Below are positions 32,523-43,295 of a DNA stretch of 64,000 nucleotides, in pieces. This DNA comes from Paraphoma chrysanthemicola (lineage: Eukaryota > Ascomycota > Dothideomycetes > Pleosporales > Phaeosphaeriaceae). Under the pieces are notes generated by a model, which was not told where the DNA came from, ran no database searches, and worked only from the letters and a program-made list of their open reading frames with translations. Where the stretch lies: assembly GCA_020744225.1 (NCBI GenBank), contig JAGMWG010000022.1:434001-498000 (forward strand), given 5' to 3'. The number at the start of each line of letters is the position of its first letter. The first letter of the stretch is position 1. A program made the translations under genes and the position numbers.

Positions 32523-33041
32523 ATTCACACGACTCATGCTTGCTGAGAAGGTACAATTGAGTTGAACAACGCGGTTGTGCGCTACTCAACGGCTTCACAT
32601 GCGCATCACAGCTGTCCCGTGCTACCTCGGACATTTAATCTAGATGGTCGCGGAGTATGTGCCGAAACCAACGCCGCATCCGCAACGATCTGGGGAACCC
32701 TGCATGGCCTTGTTACAGAGCGTCGCTTCCCCGCATCCAAGTGCCAGGGGCAGCAACGTCAATACCAAGACTTTGTTTCGCGATGGATCAAGTGTGATGG
32801 TGATGCCTTCCGAATTCGATAATATCGTCCGATGTGCCTCCGCATTGGATAGTGCCGTGATGCGTGTGATGGGGACGATAGTGCGGAGTACCGGCGATGA
32901 TCCGCTACTGAGGGCTTGTAGAGAGGGGAAGACGACGGGGACGGACAGGAAGCAAGAAAGTAGGTGAATGTGACGACGATGTCTTGACTTGGTCTTTCGA
33001 GAGGAGTAAGATATCCGCTATTAGAGGTCGTGATGGGGAAG
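32523..33041. other. intergenic region
   Basis: No supported gene between the 5-oxoprolinase stop and the CFEM promoter. Confidence 0.5.
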
Positions 33042-33047
33042 TATAAA
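33042..33047 (+). promoter_or_regulatory. TATA box of CFEM gene
   Basis: TATAAA about 115 bases before the ATG of the CFEM gene, suggesting a leader of roughly 80 bases. Confidence 0.5.
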
Positions 33048-33161
33048 GCTCTCACCATTTCGCGCTGGAAGATACCACAGCAAGCGACATCAACGCACTA
33101 AATCACATCACTACCGAGCATATACAGAAGAGCTAATCGGCTTCAAAGACAAACAGACAAT

Positions 33162-33599
33162 ATGAAGACATCCACCATTATCGCTCCCCTCACGGCTCTC
33201 TTCGCCTCCGCAGTCACTGCGCAGTCTGCATGCGACCCCGTCGCAAGTGCAATTCCATCATGCGGCGTAAGCTCCCCTTCTCCTATTTCTCTAGACCGTT
33301 TCCCCCCCTTCGTCTCCCACTTTTACCTCTATTCCCTTCAAGACACTAACCCCGTGCAGGTTCCTTGCATCCAATCCGCTGCTGTCGCCATTGGCTGTGA
33401 TGCCAACTCGTACGCCTGCCGCTGCAGCAGCGCCAGCGCTATCCAAGCCAGTGCTATCAACTGCGTGCTCGGAAACTGTGGCTTGGCCACGGCGCTCCAG
33501 GTCCAGGCCAGTGCGAGTGCGGTTTGTGGATGTGTGGCAACGGCGGCACCGGATGCGAGGAAGCCCAGGAGGAATGTGGCGGTTATGACCGCGGCTTAG
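33162..33599 (+). CDS. small secreted CFEM-domain protein
   Basis: Two exons, 33162-33266 and 33360-33599, give 114 aa. Signal peptide (about 1-20, ending VTAQS) followed by a CFEM-like eight-cysteine pattern (SCG-PC-GC-ACRC-NC-NCG-VC) plus one extra Cys before and one after. CFEM proteins are wall-anchored or secreted; some bind haem, some are effectors. The Asp that binds haem iron in haem-type CFEMs, three residues before the C-x-C pair, is Ser here, so haem uptake is doubtful. The C-terminus is short and basic, without a clear GPI signal. The 93-nt intron has no stop and keeps frame, so a retained form would carry 31 extra residues. Confidence 0.8.
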   Translation: MKTSTIIAPLTALFASAVTAQSACDPVASAIPSCGVSSPSPISLDRFPPFVSHFYLYSLQDTNPVQVPCIQSAAVAIGCDANSYACRCSSASAIQASAINCVLGNCGLATALQVQASASAVCGCVATAAPDARKPRRNVAVMTAA

Positions 33600-34878
33600 A
33601 TTTGTTAGCATGGGAGAAGATGGAAGTGGGCGAGGAGGCAGGCATGTTAGCAGAGATGGAAATTTGTCTAGGGGTGATATAGGTGGCCGTTGCCAATTCA
33701 GAGATAGTGAGGAGTGAAGAATTTTCTCATGACCAATCGTCCCACAACACTGCCCTTGTATGATGATCTAAGGCTCTGGAACGTAATGCGCATTCATTCT
33801 GCGTTGCTAAGCCCTGTGAAAGAAAGGGTGTTGTGATTCGAAGTCGTTGTGAGCCTGAAAATACTCTTGACACTGCAAACCATATACGAGGGAAGAGTTA
33901 GAAAACTTATGATGGTTGTCTCATCCAGTTTCTGGAACATCCAGTCATCACCGGAAGGAACAGAATCGAAATCACACGCGGCTACGCGGAGTGCTTGTTC
34001 GAGAGATCAAATGAGGCTCCGCGGGGTGCTTGCCAGGGCACTTTGTAACGCACGCGGAGAACACTCCGGCATTGTCCGATTGTATGAGTGGCTGCTAATA
34101 TCCAAAATAAAGGTGGAAGCCTGCGGCGGCGTTAAACCTCCGGAATTACATTCCTCGATATCACTAACAGCGTTACATGATGCTGAGACTTTCGTTACGT
34201 ATTCAAAGGTTACACAATTGTACATATTGCCGTATTCGGTAGATGGTCGGGTTCAAGCAACCACTTCCAAAGAAGATTGACACTCGAACACGTCAAAGCC
34301 GGGGAACTCACCGATGGCGTACAATCGCCTAAACTGCCACGGGCTCAAAGAAACCGAAAAGACCTTGAATGATTGTTTCATAATTGAGCATGCCATGAGG
34401 ACTGACAATCTTGGCGGCCCCTATTTGAGACGATCGTTTCAAACCGTCAAACCAATAGGTATGCTGCCTATGTTCAATGGCTTTACTTTTCACCAAGTCA
34501 TAAGCCCGATCATATCCGGCCAGAGTGCTCCGAGGAGCTTTAGACGTCAGACGATGGGAATGGAATGGGCAGTTTCTCAATGAGCAAAGGTGGTGTAGCT
34601 CGGCATCGCTAATTCACCGAGATGCTTCCGCACAACATCAAGCATCAGTATATAAGACCATCGGCGCTCGAATTCGTCACGACAATCAGCGTATCCGGCA
34701 GTTCTTTACCTGTCGAGCACCTGGCCCTTGTCTTGCTTCTCAACATCTTCCGTCCGTGATGTTTGCACCACGGTTGCGGGACTTCGTACTAACACACAGC
34801 TTTTCTTGTGTCTTTCTTTTCGTTTTGCAGAGCATAGAGCATTTGAGCGATTAGAGCATTGTCTAACCCTACCGGCGC
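33600..34878. other. intergenic region
   Basis: Open frames at 33849-34280, 34314-34583 and 34525-34854 show no motifs. No gene supported. Confidence 0.4.
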
Positions 34879-35274
34879 GTGCGGTCCGACATACTCTTAA
34901 AGTTGACCGTCAATTTCGATACCGCTAACGCCGTGTCCAATGGCTGTTACTCGACCACCAACACTGTCGGCACCTCTTACTTCCCGACGACTGGCGGACT
35001 TTCGTCTAGCACGTTCCCATCGCCCGGTGTCACACAAGAAAAGTGCTACACCTCCTGTACTACTAGCACCACCACTCGCTACAGGTACATGGCTATCACC
35101 GGCGGCAACACCTGCTTGTGCTCGAACAATCTTGTCGGTCCTGTCATTCCGGCCGTAGGCAGCTGTATCACAGCAGCCATCGGCGACGTAACTCAGAGAG
35201 GTGATGGCAGTGGGGTCCTCGATCTCTGGACTATCAGCCTCACACCAGTGACTCTAGGAACTCCTAATCCAGTG
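34879..35274 (+). pseudogene. WSC-like domain remnant or incomplete gene
   Basis: An open frame without an ATG translates to a diverged WSC-type domain: NGCYST near the start, EKCYTSC, YMAITGGNTCLCSNNL and a DVTQRGDGSGVLDLW end. WSC domains bind wall glycans and usually follow a signal peptide. None is visible; a possible acceptor near 34903 could mean a missed first exon. After a GTACGT donor-like site at about 35276 the frame becomes Thr/Pro/His-rich and unconvincing. I read it as a remnant; an intact spliced gene remains possible. Confidence 0.4.
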
Positions 35275-36418
35275 GTACGTCAACTCTCAAATTGTTCTCA
35301 GCTCAAATGCTCTATGCTCTGCAAATATTGGTTTTTACACCAAGGTGAGCATCAGGTAAGTACGACTGCGCTTCGGCCCAGCCACATACATGGAGGAATA
35401 TCACGGGGACATAATGACATGGTACTTGACCATTATTACGACCACGACACGACACCAATCAACGCCCCGCTGCTCCACTACAAGCATATTCCACCAGAAC
35501 ACAGCACCCAACCACGACAAAACACACGAGACATCCACCCTCAACAACCAGTGAGTGCCTCACCCACTACCAGACAAACAACCACATGCCAGGATCCTGA
35601 CAGCACTAGCTACGCAGCCACGGTAAACTTAGAAGGACTGTTTAGCACAGAATGGGATTAGAAGATAGCAATAAATTAGATATACAATTTGTTGCTACAA
35701 CAACGACTTCCACTGCTTCTTGCGACTTTCCCTCCGCTTCCTATAGCAAATCTTTCTTCTTGGGAACGCGATCATCATAATGAGATTGATGTTAGGTACA
35801 GCCTCGGACATCAACACACTCACGGTTATCTTAGTAGAAGTGCATTTCATCGTGATACTTTGCTCAAATCTATCGCTGTCGTACAACAAGGCCAATATCC
35901 AGCCAATGAGTACGGCTTAGCAAAATTATATGCTCCGTGGCTCGGTCGCGGTCTATAGACATTACAAATACCAATTTATGCTGAAGTACATATTCGAGCG
36001 TTCAATTCTCGGGCTGATTTCTCATCCTGCTGGCCGAAGAATTGATTGTATGGCTTCACGTGAAAGTTTAACAGACAGGTTGGTGGAGTGATTCCTTGTG
36101 GATTCCCACGACAGGGAAGACGAAACACACAAGAAGAATACAACTGGGGCGAAGCTGAGGCTCTCACGTGGCAAAGCTTTCTCTTCATCTTAGAATAGAA
36201 CCAATATGTAAGCATTTAGCGAGCGACAAGGGTATCCAGAATTCCAAAGACCGATCCTATACTAACCTCTCAAAGACCGCATTCTATATACAAAGGACAA
36301 ACACATCGCTATCAAATCTTCGTCACATATTACACATTAACACCGCCCACCCGGACAATCGGACCCAGCCGGAGGTCGCGCATCAACACGACCGTCTGGT
36401 CTTCAGTCTAGAAGCTGC
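35275..36418. other. low-confidence tail of WSC-like region and intergenic DNA
   Basis: The first part has Thr/Pro-rich translations in more than one frame, as expected for a decayed Thr/Ser-rich stalk. A TTTSTASCDFPSASYS translation near 35698 may belong to the same decayed gene. Beyond 35800 nothing is recognised. Confidence 0.3.
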
Positions 36419-37019
36419 TTAAGCAGTGACAGGAGCCTGTTCGGGCTTCTCGGGATGCACAGGCTCGGCAGCCTTGACCGCGGCGACCTTGTATGCATAT
36501 GTGTCGACGATGAAGGACGCAAAGGTGAAGAAGCTTCCGACTTATTAGCACTTCGGCACACCAAGTATCAAACAGCAGACTTACAATGCAAGGAAGATGA
36601 AGGCCTCGCTCGTCAACTTCAAGTTGCAAGACCCGCCAAAGGGCGCGTTCAGCTCGCATTCACTTTCATTGTAGTCCTGCGCAGCGAACACGAAGGCAGT
36701 GAGCCAGAGGTACGAGAAAATGAAGTTGAGGGGCGCGTAGTAGAACCTGTAGCTGCTGAGGACGGGCAGAACAAACGATGGGATCCAAAGGCCGAGGACG
36801 ATAGCAGACTGGTGAGTGGGTCAGCTTGGTTGGCGGAGAGGATACACAGTGGCATGGACATACAACACACATCTCGAAGATGAGATGCTGGTCATGAGGG
36901 TAGTCGTTGAGGAAGTAGCCGGTAATACCGACGACAATGACAGAGCTGATCCATGCAAGGCCATTCAGGCCAGCAACGGCGAAGCGTGAGACCTTGGTGG
37001 GTGCGACAGTGAACTTCAT
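36419..37019 (-). CDS. MARVEL-like four-helix membrane protein
   Basis: Three exons on the minus strand, 37019-36864, 36808-36585 and 36533-36419, give 164 aa with 55- and 51-nt introns. Four hydrophobic segments are seen: GLAWISSVIVVGITGYF, AIVLGLWIPSFVLPVL, FIFSYLWLTAFVFAA and FIFLAFFFTFASFIVDTYAY. The loop before TM4 holds two Cys (SECELNAPFGGSC), and the tail is Pro/Glu-rich. This fits fungal MARVEL-domain proteins, which sit in the plasma membrane or secretory vesicles and organise membrane domains. The second acceptor (GGAAG) was chosen because it alone restores the TM4 frame. Exact role unknown. Confidence 0.78.
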
Positions 37020-40000
37020 TGTGATGGTTTGAGGTGACGTGCGATTGGTCGGTGGTATTATAAGTTAGATGATTGGTTGAGAATGCTGCAACTGCTAGAG
37101 GAGCTGTGCTTGTTGATGCGAGTAGAACTTGCTTGCTGCGATGCTTTCATTTGTCTGAAATGCCAGTGGTTCTTATATCCCCTCATCACATCCGCATCTT
37201 CGGAACCTTCCTGCTCGAACTTTCTGCCCCCCAGGCTATCTGCATCGTGACGCTTGTTCACACCACCCAAAGCCTTTTACTGATGCTTATCGTGCGCCGA
37301 CCAGTCGGTATTCGCCGGCTCAACAGGTGGCACGGTTGTGTAGTCACGCTTTACGAGGAGCGCACGGTGCGCGAACATAAAGATGCACGTCTTGGTCAGC
37401 TGAATGCTTGCGATGACGTAAATATGGTATCTTTTGCTCGAAATCTAAGGTGCTGGCGGAGGTTCTTCACCCCCGCATGAAACGAGCCAGAAAAGTCTCC
37501 TGACTTCGTGTCGAGAATTTTCGACAGGTGAAGTCACGGCATTGGTTGGTCGTTGCGGATGCGTGCGGAGCCTGCTGTTGATCGCCATGCTCCTCCATGT
37601 GATGCCTTCGCACGTCTGCTGCATTCGCGATGTGACAAATGTAGTCCCACCCACAATACGCTGGGTTCGCATCTATGGGACAGAAATTGAGCCACGATTG
37701 GTGGCTGTCGCGCCGCTCCTGGGAGCATGATGAGTTGTAAGCTGCACCTTGCACTGCAGCGAATCAGATGTTGGAGCGGGAAGCTTCGGGTGTGGCTCGG
37801 GATCGGTGTCTGCATCAGCAACGAATAGCATGTCGGCATCCCAGACTCAACGGTTGAATAATCCTCGGAAACGGCGGTATGTCGTCACGGGATGTTGCGC
37901 TGTTCTGTGATTCAACCTATTGTAGTCGCGCGGGTGGCCCGCGCTGTGATGTCGATCGGTAATGGAGCGGGACGCCGCGACATATGTTGCTGGGTATCCT
38001 GACGCCGACAGCAAGTCTCGGGATTTCGAACGTCCCGCTATAGCTCTGGTTCCTTGTACGAGGCTTCATTGACGCGTGAAGCCGACGACCACGTCGAAGC
38101 TGCCGAGAAATCAGCATGGAACCCCATGAATGCTGCAACTGCATTCCATCAGCCGCGAGCCTCGACAACTTGATCAAGTCATTGAGAGGATCTTTCCTCT
38201 ATTATGCAAGGCCAGAAATTGTAGTTCAAGCTCGATCCTTAGACTGGTGATGTCCCAGAAGCTGCGCTGACTCCAAGGTCGTGCTTGGGTTGTTCGCTCG
38301 GGAATAACTGTACGGGGTGCAAGACTCTGAAGTTAGCCGTAACGTCAATAGTCGCCAGTGACCCAACGCTAGGCATGGAATGCTTCGGAGGCGATGGATG
38401 TTTGCGACAAGGGATATTGGAACTTCGCTCAGTACCAAGTAAATTTTGCGTGACAGGGGCTACCCGCCAACTACGAAGTGAGCTTGTTTGAACCGAGAGC
38501 TTCGTGCTATGGTATAGCTCCAAACCTTTAGCTGTACAATATGTACGTTCATAAGCGAACAGTCCAATACTTCGACATCGAAGGTCTGACTGTCGTATCG
38601 TCTTGGCTCGTTTTGGTGCTAATGTCGACCGATGCACAACCTGCACAGTGTCTTGGCCTCGCACACAAGAGATTCGTAACTAACGTTGACTATTATGCCG
38701 CTGAGAGAGCGCATGAGGGCGAATGAATAAAGGCTTCGAAAATACCAAAGAAAGAAGATATGAGCTCTGACCAGCGAAAATGTCCATGAGCGTGCTGAAA
38801 TGCGGGGAAGTGAAGATCGGCCTTACGCAAACGGGCGCAAGAGGTGTGTTGCATATTACTGCCAATACTGGCGAGGTGTGTGCCGCAATTTGCACTGCAT
38901 TGCGCCGCACGTGACGCGACCGCGCCAGCTAGCACGGGGAGATTTGTCAACGAGAATATGAGGTCTCATACCCAGGACTGGAAGCGCAGCAATTCCGTCC
39001 TTGTCTCTTTTAGCTTCATCCTTCCGGACCATAAGCAGGCTTTGGACAACTAAGACCTGGCCCTCAACTACCTCATACAGCCGGATGTAGAAGATATATA
39101 GGCTGTAAGAGCAGCCATTGCCCTGTCTGCCTCGTACAGGATGACAAAGCAGGATGAATCAGTGAAGGGAGTGACTCAGTGCGCATGTATATCTCCAGTG
39201 GATGCGGTGACTGTGCGATACGCAACTGGTACAAGTCGTCTGGTTCTTGACCATCATAGATCACTCCAGGGTCACGTACTCTTCGATTCGGTGTCTTGAT
39301 ATGAATTCAGCACCATCGGTTGTAACCAGGCAGCGCGGACACGGCCACCGGGTATCCAGTCCTGATGATGACTCGGCTGCCTCGTGGTGCCATCACATGT
39401 TTTCCGCTGCTCTTGGCCTATACTGCGGCGAACTTAAGTACTTCAACCCTTTAATGATCTTGATGACATTCTCATCATCTGCGTGTGGGTCCAGCGCCGG
39501 CTCAGTGCCATGTTGACAATTTTCCGCTCAACTCGGCGCCGATGCTGGTCGTTGCGATCCGCTTCGCGCGTCGTCTTCGGCCTAAGAAAATTGTTCTTAA
39601 CGGGGGGCGAAAGCTATGGGATCGCAAGGATCATAGTTGCGATCTCAGGGACTTTCCAAACACTGAGCTCAGTCGCAAAACAGCCCTCCGGGATGCCATA
39701 TATTCAAGGATGCTCACGCGGTGCTGTGCAAATTCCGGTAGGCTCGCAGACGACTAGTGTTTCAGCCTCCTGTTGCCCTCAGGATCTGACCGGTCAATCT
39801 TATCTACCCATATTGCGATGAATGTTGGTTGGCTCCCTCTCGATGCAGAATAATTTATGCTGCGTCTGGAAGCGGACTGCCGTGTAACGTGTCACAAGAA
39901 CACCAGCTTGGAGACATGAGATGCCGCTCGATTCTAATGTGCTACACATGAGCATGTAAAAAGTCGGTGAAGGAAGACATGCTTATTTCCATCTCGTAAA

Positions 40001-40273
40001 GATGATGGTAGAGGCGCAGCAAAGTGATAGCCGAGTGTCCGCAACGACGGCAAGGTACTGCCAGTCTATTATCGATCACCGCATGATGCACTTCTAGTCA
40101 ACGAGCCAGGTTCCGTGTATCGTTGTCTGAACGCAATCTGAACTGCTTTGCCCGTCGACCAGGGTGAGATATCTGCCTGAAAGCAAAATTGTGGTTCTGT
40201 ATATATGCTGAACGTGATCAAGGGCAACTTTATCAGGGCCATGGGCGGCAGAGGAAGTCGCCCCCAAAGAAGG
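37020..40273. other. 3.2-kb gene-poor region
   Basis: Many short open frames on both strands but none with motif, signal peptide or splice support. The right end leads into a TATA box at 40274. I see no transposon signature. Confidence 0.4.
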
Positions 40274-40279
40274 TATAAA
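40274..40279 (+). promoter_or_regulatory. TATA box of candidate small gene
   Basis: TATAAA in an AGGTATAAAG context, 91 bases before the ATG of the small spliced frame at 40365. Confidence 0.4.
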
Positions 40280-40364
40280 GACCTCTCGAACCGATCCGAG
40301 TGTTTTCTGGACAACTCAGGATACAAGGGAACACCTACCACAGCCACAACTACAACGCTGTAAC

Positions 40365-40625
40365 ATGCCTTCAACACAACAGCAACAGCCCTCCACACCG
40401 ACACCAGTGACTCAGACGAGCCATTCAGAGCGTCATTCGGCAGAAGTCAAGGTATTTTAATAAGCTCGGAAGTCTCTAAGCTGCATGCTTACAGCATGAC
40501 AGAAAAGTGCAGCCCGACCGATGGATCATCATCTAGCTGCCACTGTGGAAGGAAAGGAGCAAATGAGCCGCTGGTACTACCAAACTAAGGCGGAAGAACC
40601 ATGGGTCTTCGGAAGTCGAGCCTGA
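40365..40625 (+). CDS. candidate small hydrophilic protein, spliced
   Basis: Two exons, 40365-40451 and 40503-40625, joined by a 51-nt intron (donor GTATTT, acceptor GACAG), give 69 aa. The N-terminus is Gln/Pro/Thr/Ser-rich (STQQQQPSTPTPVTQ) and the C-terminus is ordered and aromatic (EQMSRWYYQTKAEEPWVFGSRA). Evidence is the well-placed TATA box, an ATG, in-phase splicing over an in-frame stop, and protein-like composition. The donor is weak; an alternative acceptor at 40494 would give only 42 aa. No family recognised. Confidence 0.4.
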
Positions 40626-40986
40626 GAGTGACCGAGTCGGAATGAGCATGCACTCCATGATGGGTCCGAGGATACATTCGAGTGAGGGTGCGGAGAAGAC
40701 TACATCGATGAGACGACATTGGAATGTGGAAAGGACGGGTGGAGAAGAGTTCCAACAAACAGGGTGTCTTGAAGCGCGCGGGTCACTGGTCTTGGCAGTA
40801 TAAGTTCGTCGAAGTTAGGATTGGAAGCGGTGATTTTGGGATCAGATGACGTAATGCGCACGAACCCCCTTGTGCTACAACCTTTCAACGCCATCCCTCT
40901 CTTGCAAGAACCTAATGTATTCTGTTGTGATTCACTGAAGCCCTACTCTTGTTACATGCAGTTCAGAGGGCTTTCACCATCCCATC
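40626..40986. other. short intergenic region
   Basis: 3' region between the candidate small gene and the facing CocE-like gene; nothing recognised. Confidence 0.5.
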
Positions 40987-42648
40987 TCAATCCACGCTCA
41001 CTACGGGAAACTCAATTCTGGACGCATTCTCTCCCCCAAAGTGAATCGTATGCTCTACACTCCTCATCGCTCCAGCACTCCCCTCATCACCCATTCCAAG
41101 ATTCCTCGCATACTGCGGGAAGTTTCCACCCGCGATAACTACTCTGATCTTCCGTCCTTGCAGGAAGCAATGCGAATTGTTGTTCAGCACCAGCCTCACC
41201 ATCTCGTCGCTATCCCGCTTTGGGTCCAAACGCTTATATCCCTCCACGACGTTGGTAGACTTCCCGTTTGGCTCGACGTCGCTGATGCGCACGAAGACAT
41301 CGGCGAAGGGATGCGACGTTGAATGCTCGAGCTCGATCTTCGGTCTTCCGCAGAATTCGAGATCGGTCTCGAGTGGAGCAGTCTCGAACACGAGGACGTC
41401 TTTGCGCTTCGCCAGCGCGCTGTCATTCACTGCGCCGATCGCTGTAAGCGCATTGCCGCCGATCGTTGGGGTCGCGTTGCTTGGATCGAAAACGAAGCTT
41501 GATGATTCCGTCACGCCCGTGACAGCTTCAAGTTTCAACTGGCCATCTTCTTGGAGATAGAAGGTCGTTGGTGCCGTAGGTGGTGGGTATGTAGCAGCGC
41601 TCTTCCATTGTTCCGAGCCGGTGACGAAGTATTGGACGGCGGCCTCGCGTTTGGCCTCGATCCGTCCACCAAGATGCTCTTCGATCCAGCTAAAACATTC
41701 CCGGCCAGATCTCCCACTCATAGCACACTTGATGTGAGACCAAGGCCCACTTGTCATTGCAACGTTAACGCCCCTCTCCTTTAACCGTAGGTACTGATCG
41801 ATCGACTGCTCGTGGAAGATGTCGTAGCAGCCCGTAATGATTAGGATGGGTAAGTTTACACGTTCCAGTGCATTGCTGTGCTGCATTGCAGCGTAGTGCG
41901 GGTCACGCATGTCCGGCTTTGCGATTATCTTCTGAATCCAAAGGCCTTTGTCTCCAAGATAGTTGCCCACATCTTCAGCCAAGGTAGCGCTTTGCACAAT
42001 CGGCTCGTACCTCGGACGTGTAAGAGCTTTCCACGAGAAAAAAGATTCGCCCTCTGTACAGATTCCTTTCGCCCATCGCACAATATCCAGATTCAAAGAA
42101 CCCGTGTCCCAGCATGCACGCGACCCATCGTGCACGCTCACCGTCGCCACCGCCGCGACCATGTCTTTTGGCGGATCTTCCATCAAGGCCCATTGCGTGA
42201 ACGAGAGGTACGATCCTCCTATAGTTGCAAATTTGCCCGTATACCACGATTGCTTGCGCATCCACGCTACGATGGCCTTGCTGTCTTCAACGTCGATGCG
42301 GAACGGGTCAAACTCACCACCCGAGCCGTATGTACCCCGCGAACTCACATGAAGCGATTGGTACCCTCTGGCGGCAAATGCGCGGGGGATCAGCGACAGC
42401 AAAAACCCGCGGCCATATGGGGATGTCTGGAGAACGGTCCCCATCGGTTCAGCGTCATTGGGTAATATTGGTCGGAGAAGGTCGCCAGCAAGCTCGATGC
42501 GCTCTGATCCGTCGTGTAGTGGAATGCGCACGCTCTGGATCGTGTAGTTGCATCTTTCCGGTGGAAACCCGAAGAGCCGGAACACTATGCGCTCTATGAG
42601 CGATGCGAGAAGCCCACGCCGCTGTGGTGGAACTTCGCTGCCAGACAT
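40987..42648 (-). CDS. CocE/NonD family alpha/beta hydrolase (X-Pro peptidase S15-like)
   Basis: A single exon of 553 aa. The alpha/beta-hydrolase core has nucleophile Ser146 in GGSYLSFTQW, Asp276 in TGCYDIFHEQS and His305 in SGPWSHIKC, the catalytic triad of the cocaine esterase/X-Pro dipeptidyl peptidase (S15) group. SPYGRG and VSSRGTYGSGGEF near 76-113 form the oxyanion region. The C-terminal beta-jellyroll (about 350-553) contains FETAPLETDLEFCGRPKIEL and HPFADVFVRISDVEPNG, typical of the group. It hydrolyses esters or acyl-amides; the substrate is unknown. No signal peptide. Same strand as, and 647 bases downstream of, the LigM-like gene. Confidence 0.88.
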   Translation of the reverse strand: MSGSEVPPQRRGLLASLIERIVFRLFGFPPERCNYTIQSVRIPLHDGSERIELAGDLLRPILPNDAEPMGTVLQTSPYGRGFLLSLIPRAFAARGYQSLHVSSRGTYGSGGEFDPFRIDVEDSKAIVAWMRKQSWYTGKFATIGGSYLSFTQWALMEDPPKDMVAAVATVSVHDGSRACWDTGSLNLDIVRWAKGICTEGESFFSWKALTRPRYEPIVQSATLAEDVGNYLGDKGLWIQKIIAKPDMRDPHYAAMQHSNALERVNLPILIITGCYDIFHEQSIDQYLRLKERGVNVAMTSGPWSHIKCAMSGRSGRECFSWIEEHLGGRIEAKREAAVQYFVTGSEQWKSAATYPPPTAPTTFYLQEDGQLKLEAVTGVTESSSFVFDPSNATPTIGGNALTAIGAVNDSALAKRKDVLVFETAPLETDLEFCGRPKIELEHSTSHPFADVFVRISDVEPNGKSTNVVEGYKRLDPKRDSDEMVRLVLNNNSHCFLQGRKIRVVIAGGNFPQYARNLGMGDEGSAGAMRSVEHTIHFGGENASRIEFPVVSVD

Positions 42649-43295
42649 CGCCGTGTCGTCCTTGCCAAGTGCAAGGAAGCCCAGGCAAATCTGTCTGGGC
42701 CTTGCATACCTTTATAGCATCTGGCATACCCGCTCTAGACTACGCCAAAGCCGTGGGGCTACTCTTAAAAAGGTACAGTATGCGAGTATGCGATTTTGTA
42801 GTAGTGGTGGGAAGCCGGCGCAGGTTGCCTTAAGGACAGACTTCAGTAGCGGGCCAATCAGAGGACGACATGTACCGTCGCAGATGCGGAGAACGAACAA
42901 CCTGAACGCACGTCAGGCAGGCAACAACAAAACATTCCAAGACAAAGACTCCACGGCGCATGTCTAGAACAAAGAGACACTTCCTGCGAAACATCATCAA
43001 TGCGAAGCCGCGTCACATCGTCACATTGCGGTGAACACGGTCCATCGAGCATGTTTCCGAGGAGCCACCCTTGAGACCATGAGCCATTCGATATGTTGAC
43101 CAACTCGTGCTGTCTTCAGTATTTGACTGTGAGTTTCAAGCAGTTTGTCGATCAAGGCTTTGACTGAGAAGTTCGAGAAGAGTTGTTGCAATTACCTCCT
43201 ATTCTACTCGAACTTCTTGTATCTACGACGTCATTGATCTAAAAGATTGCGCGAAACACACACTTGAACGCTCATTGGAGGGGCTCCAACTGCGC
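42649..43295. other. intergenic region
   Basis: Upstream region of the CocE-like gene and 3' end of the LigM-like gene; no gene seen. Confidence 0.5.

Noticed and set aside
33600..36400. Possible RIP-mutated transposon
   Set aside because: The stretch is somewhat A/T-richer, but no terminal repeats, transposase or reverse transcriptase fragments and no strong TpA excess could be seen by eye.
39247..39821. Two overlapping plus-strand frames in the gene-poor region
   Set aside because: No signal peptide, motif or intron logic links them.
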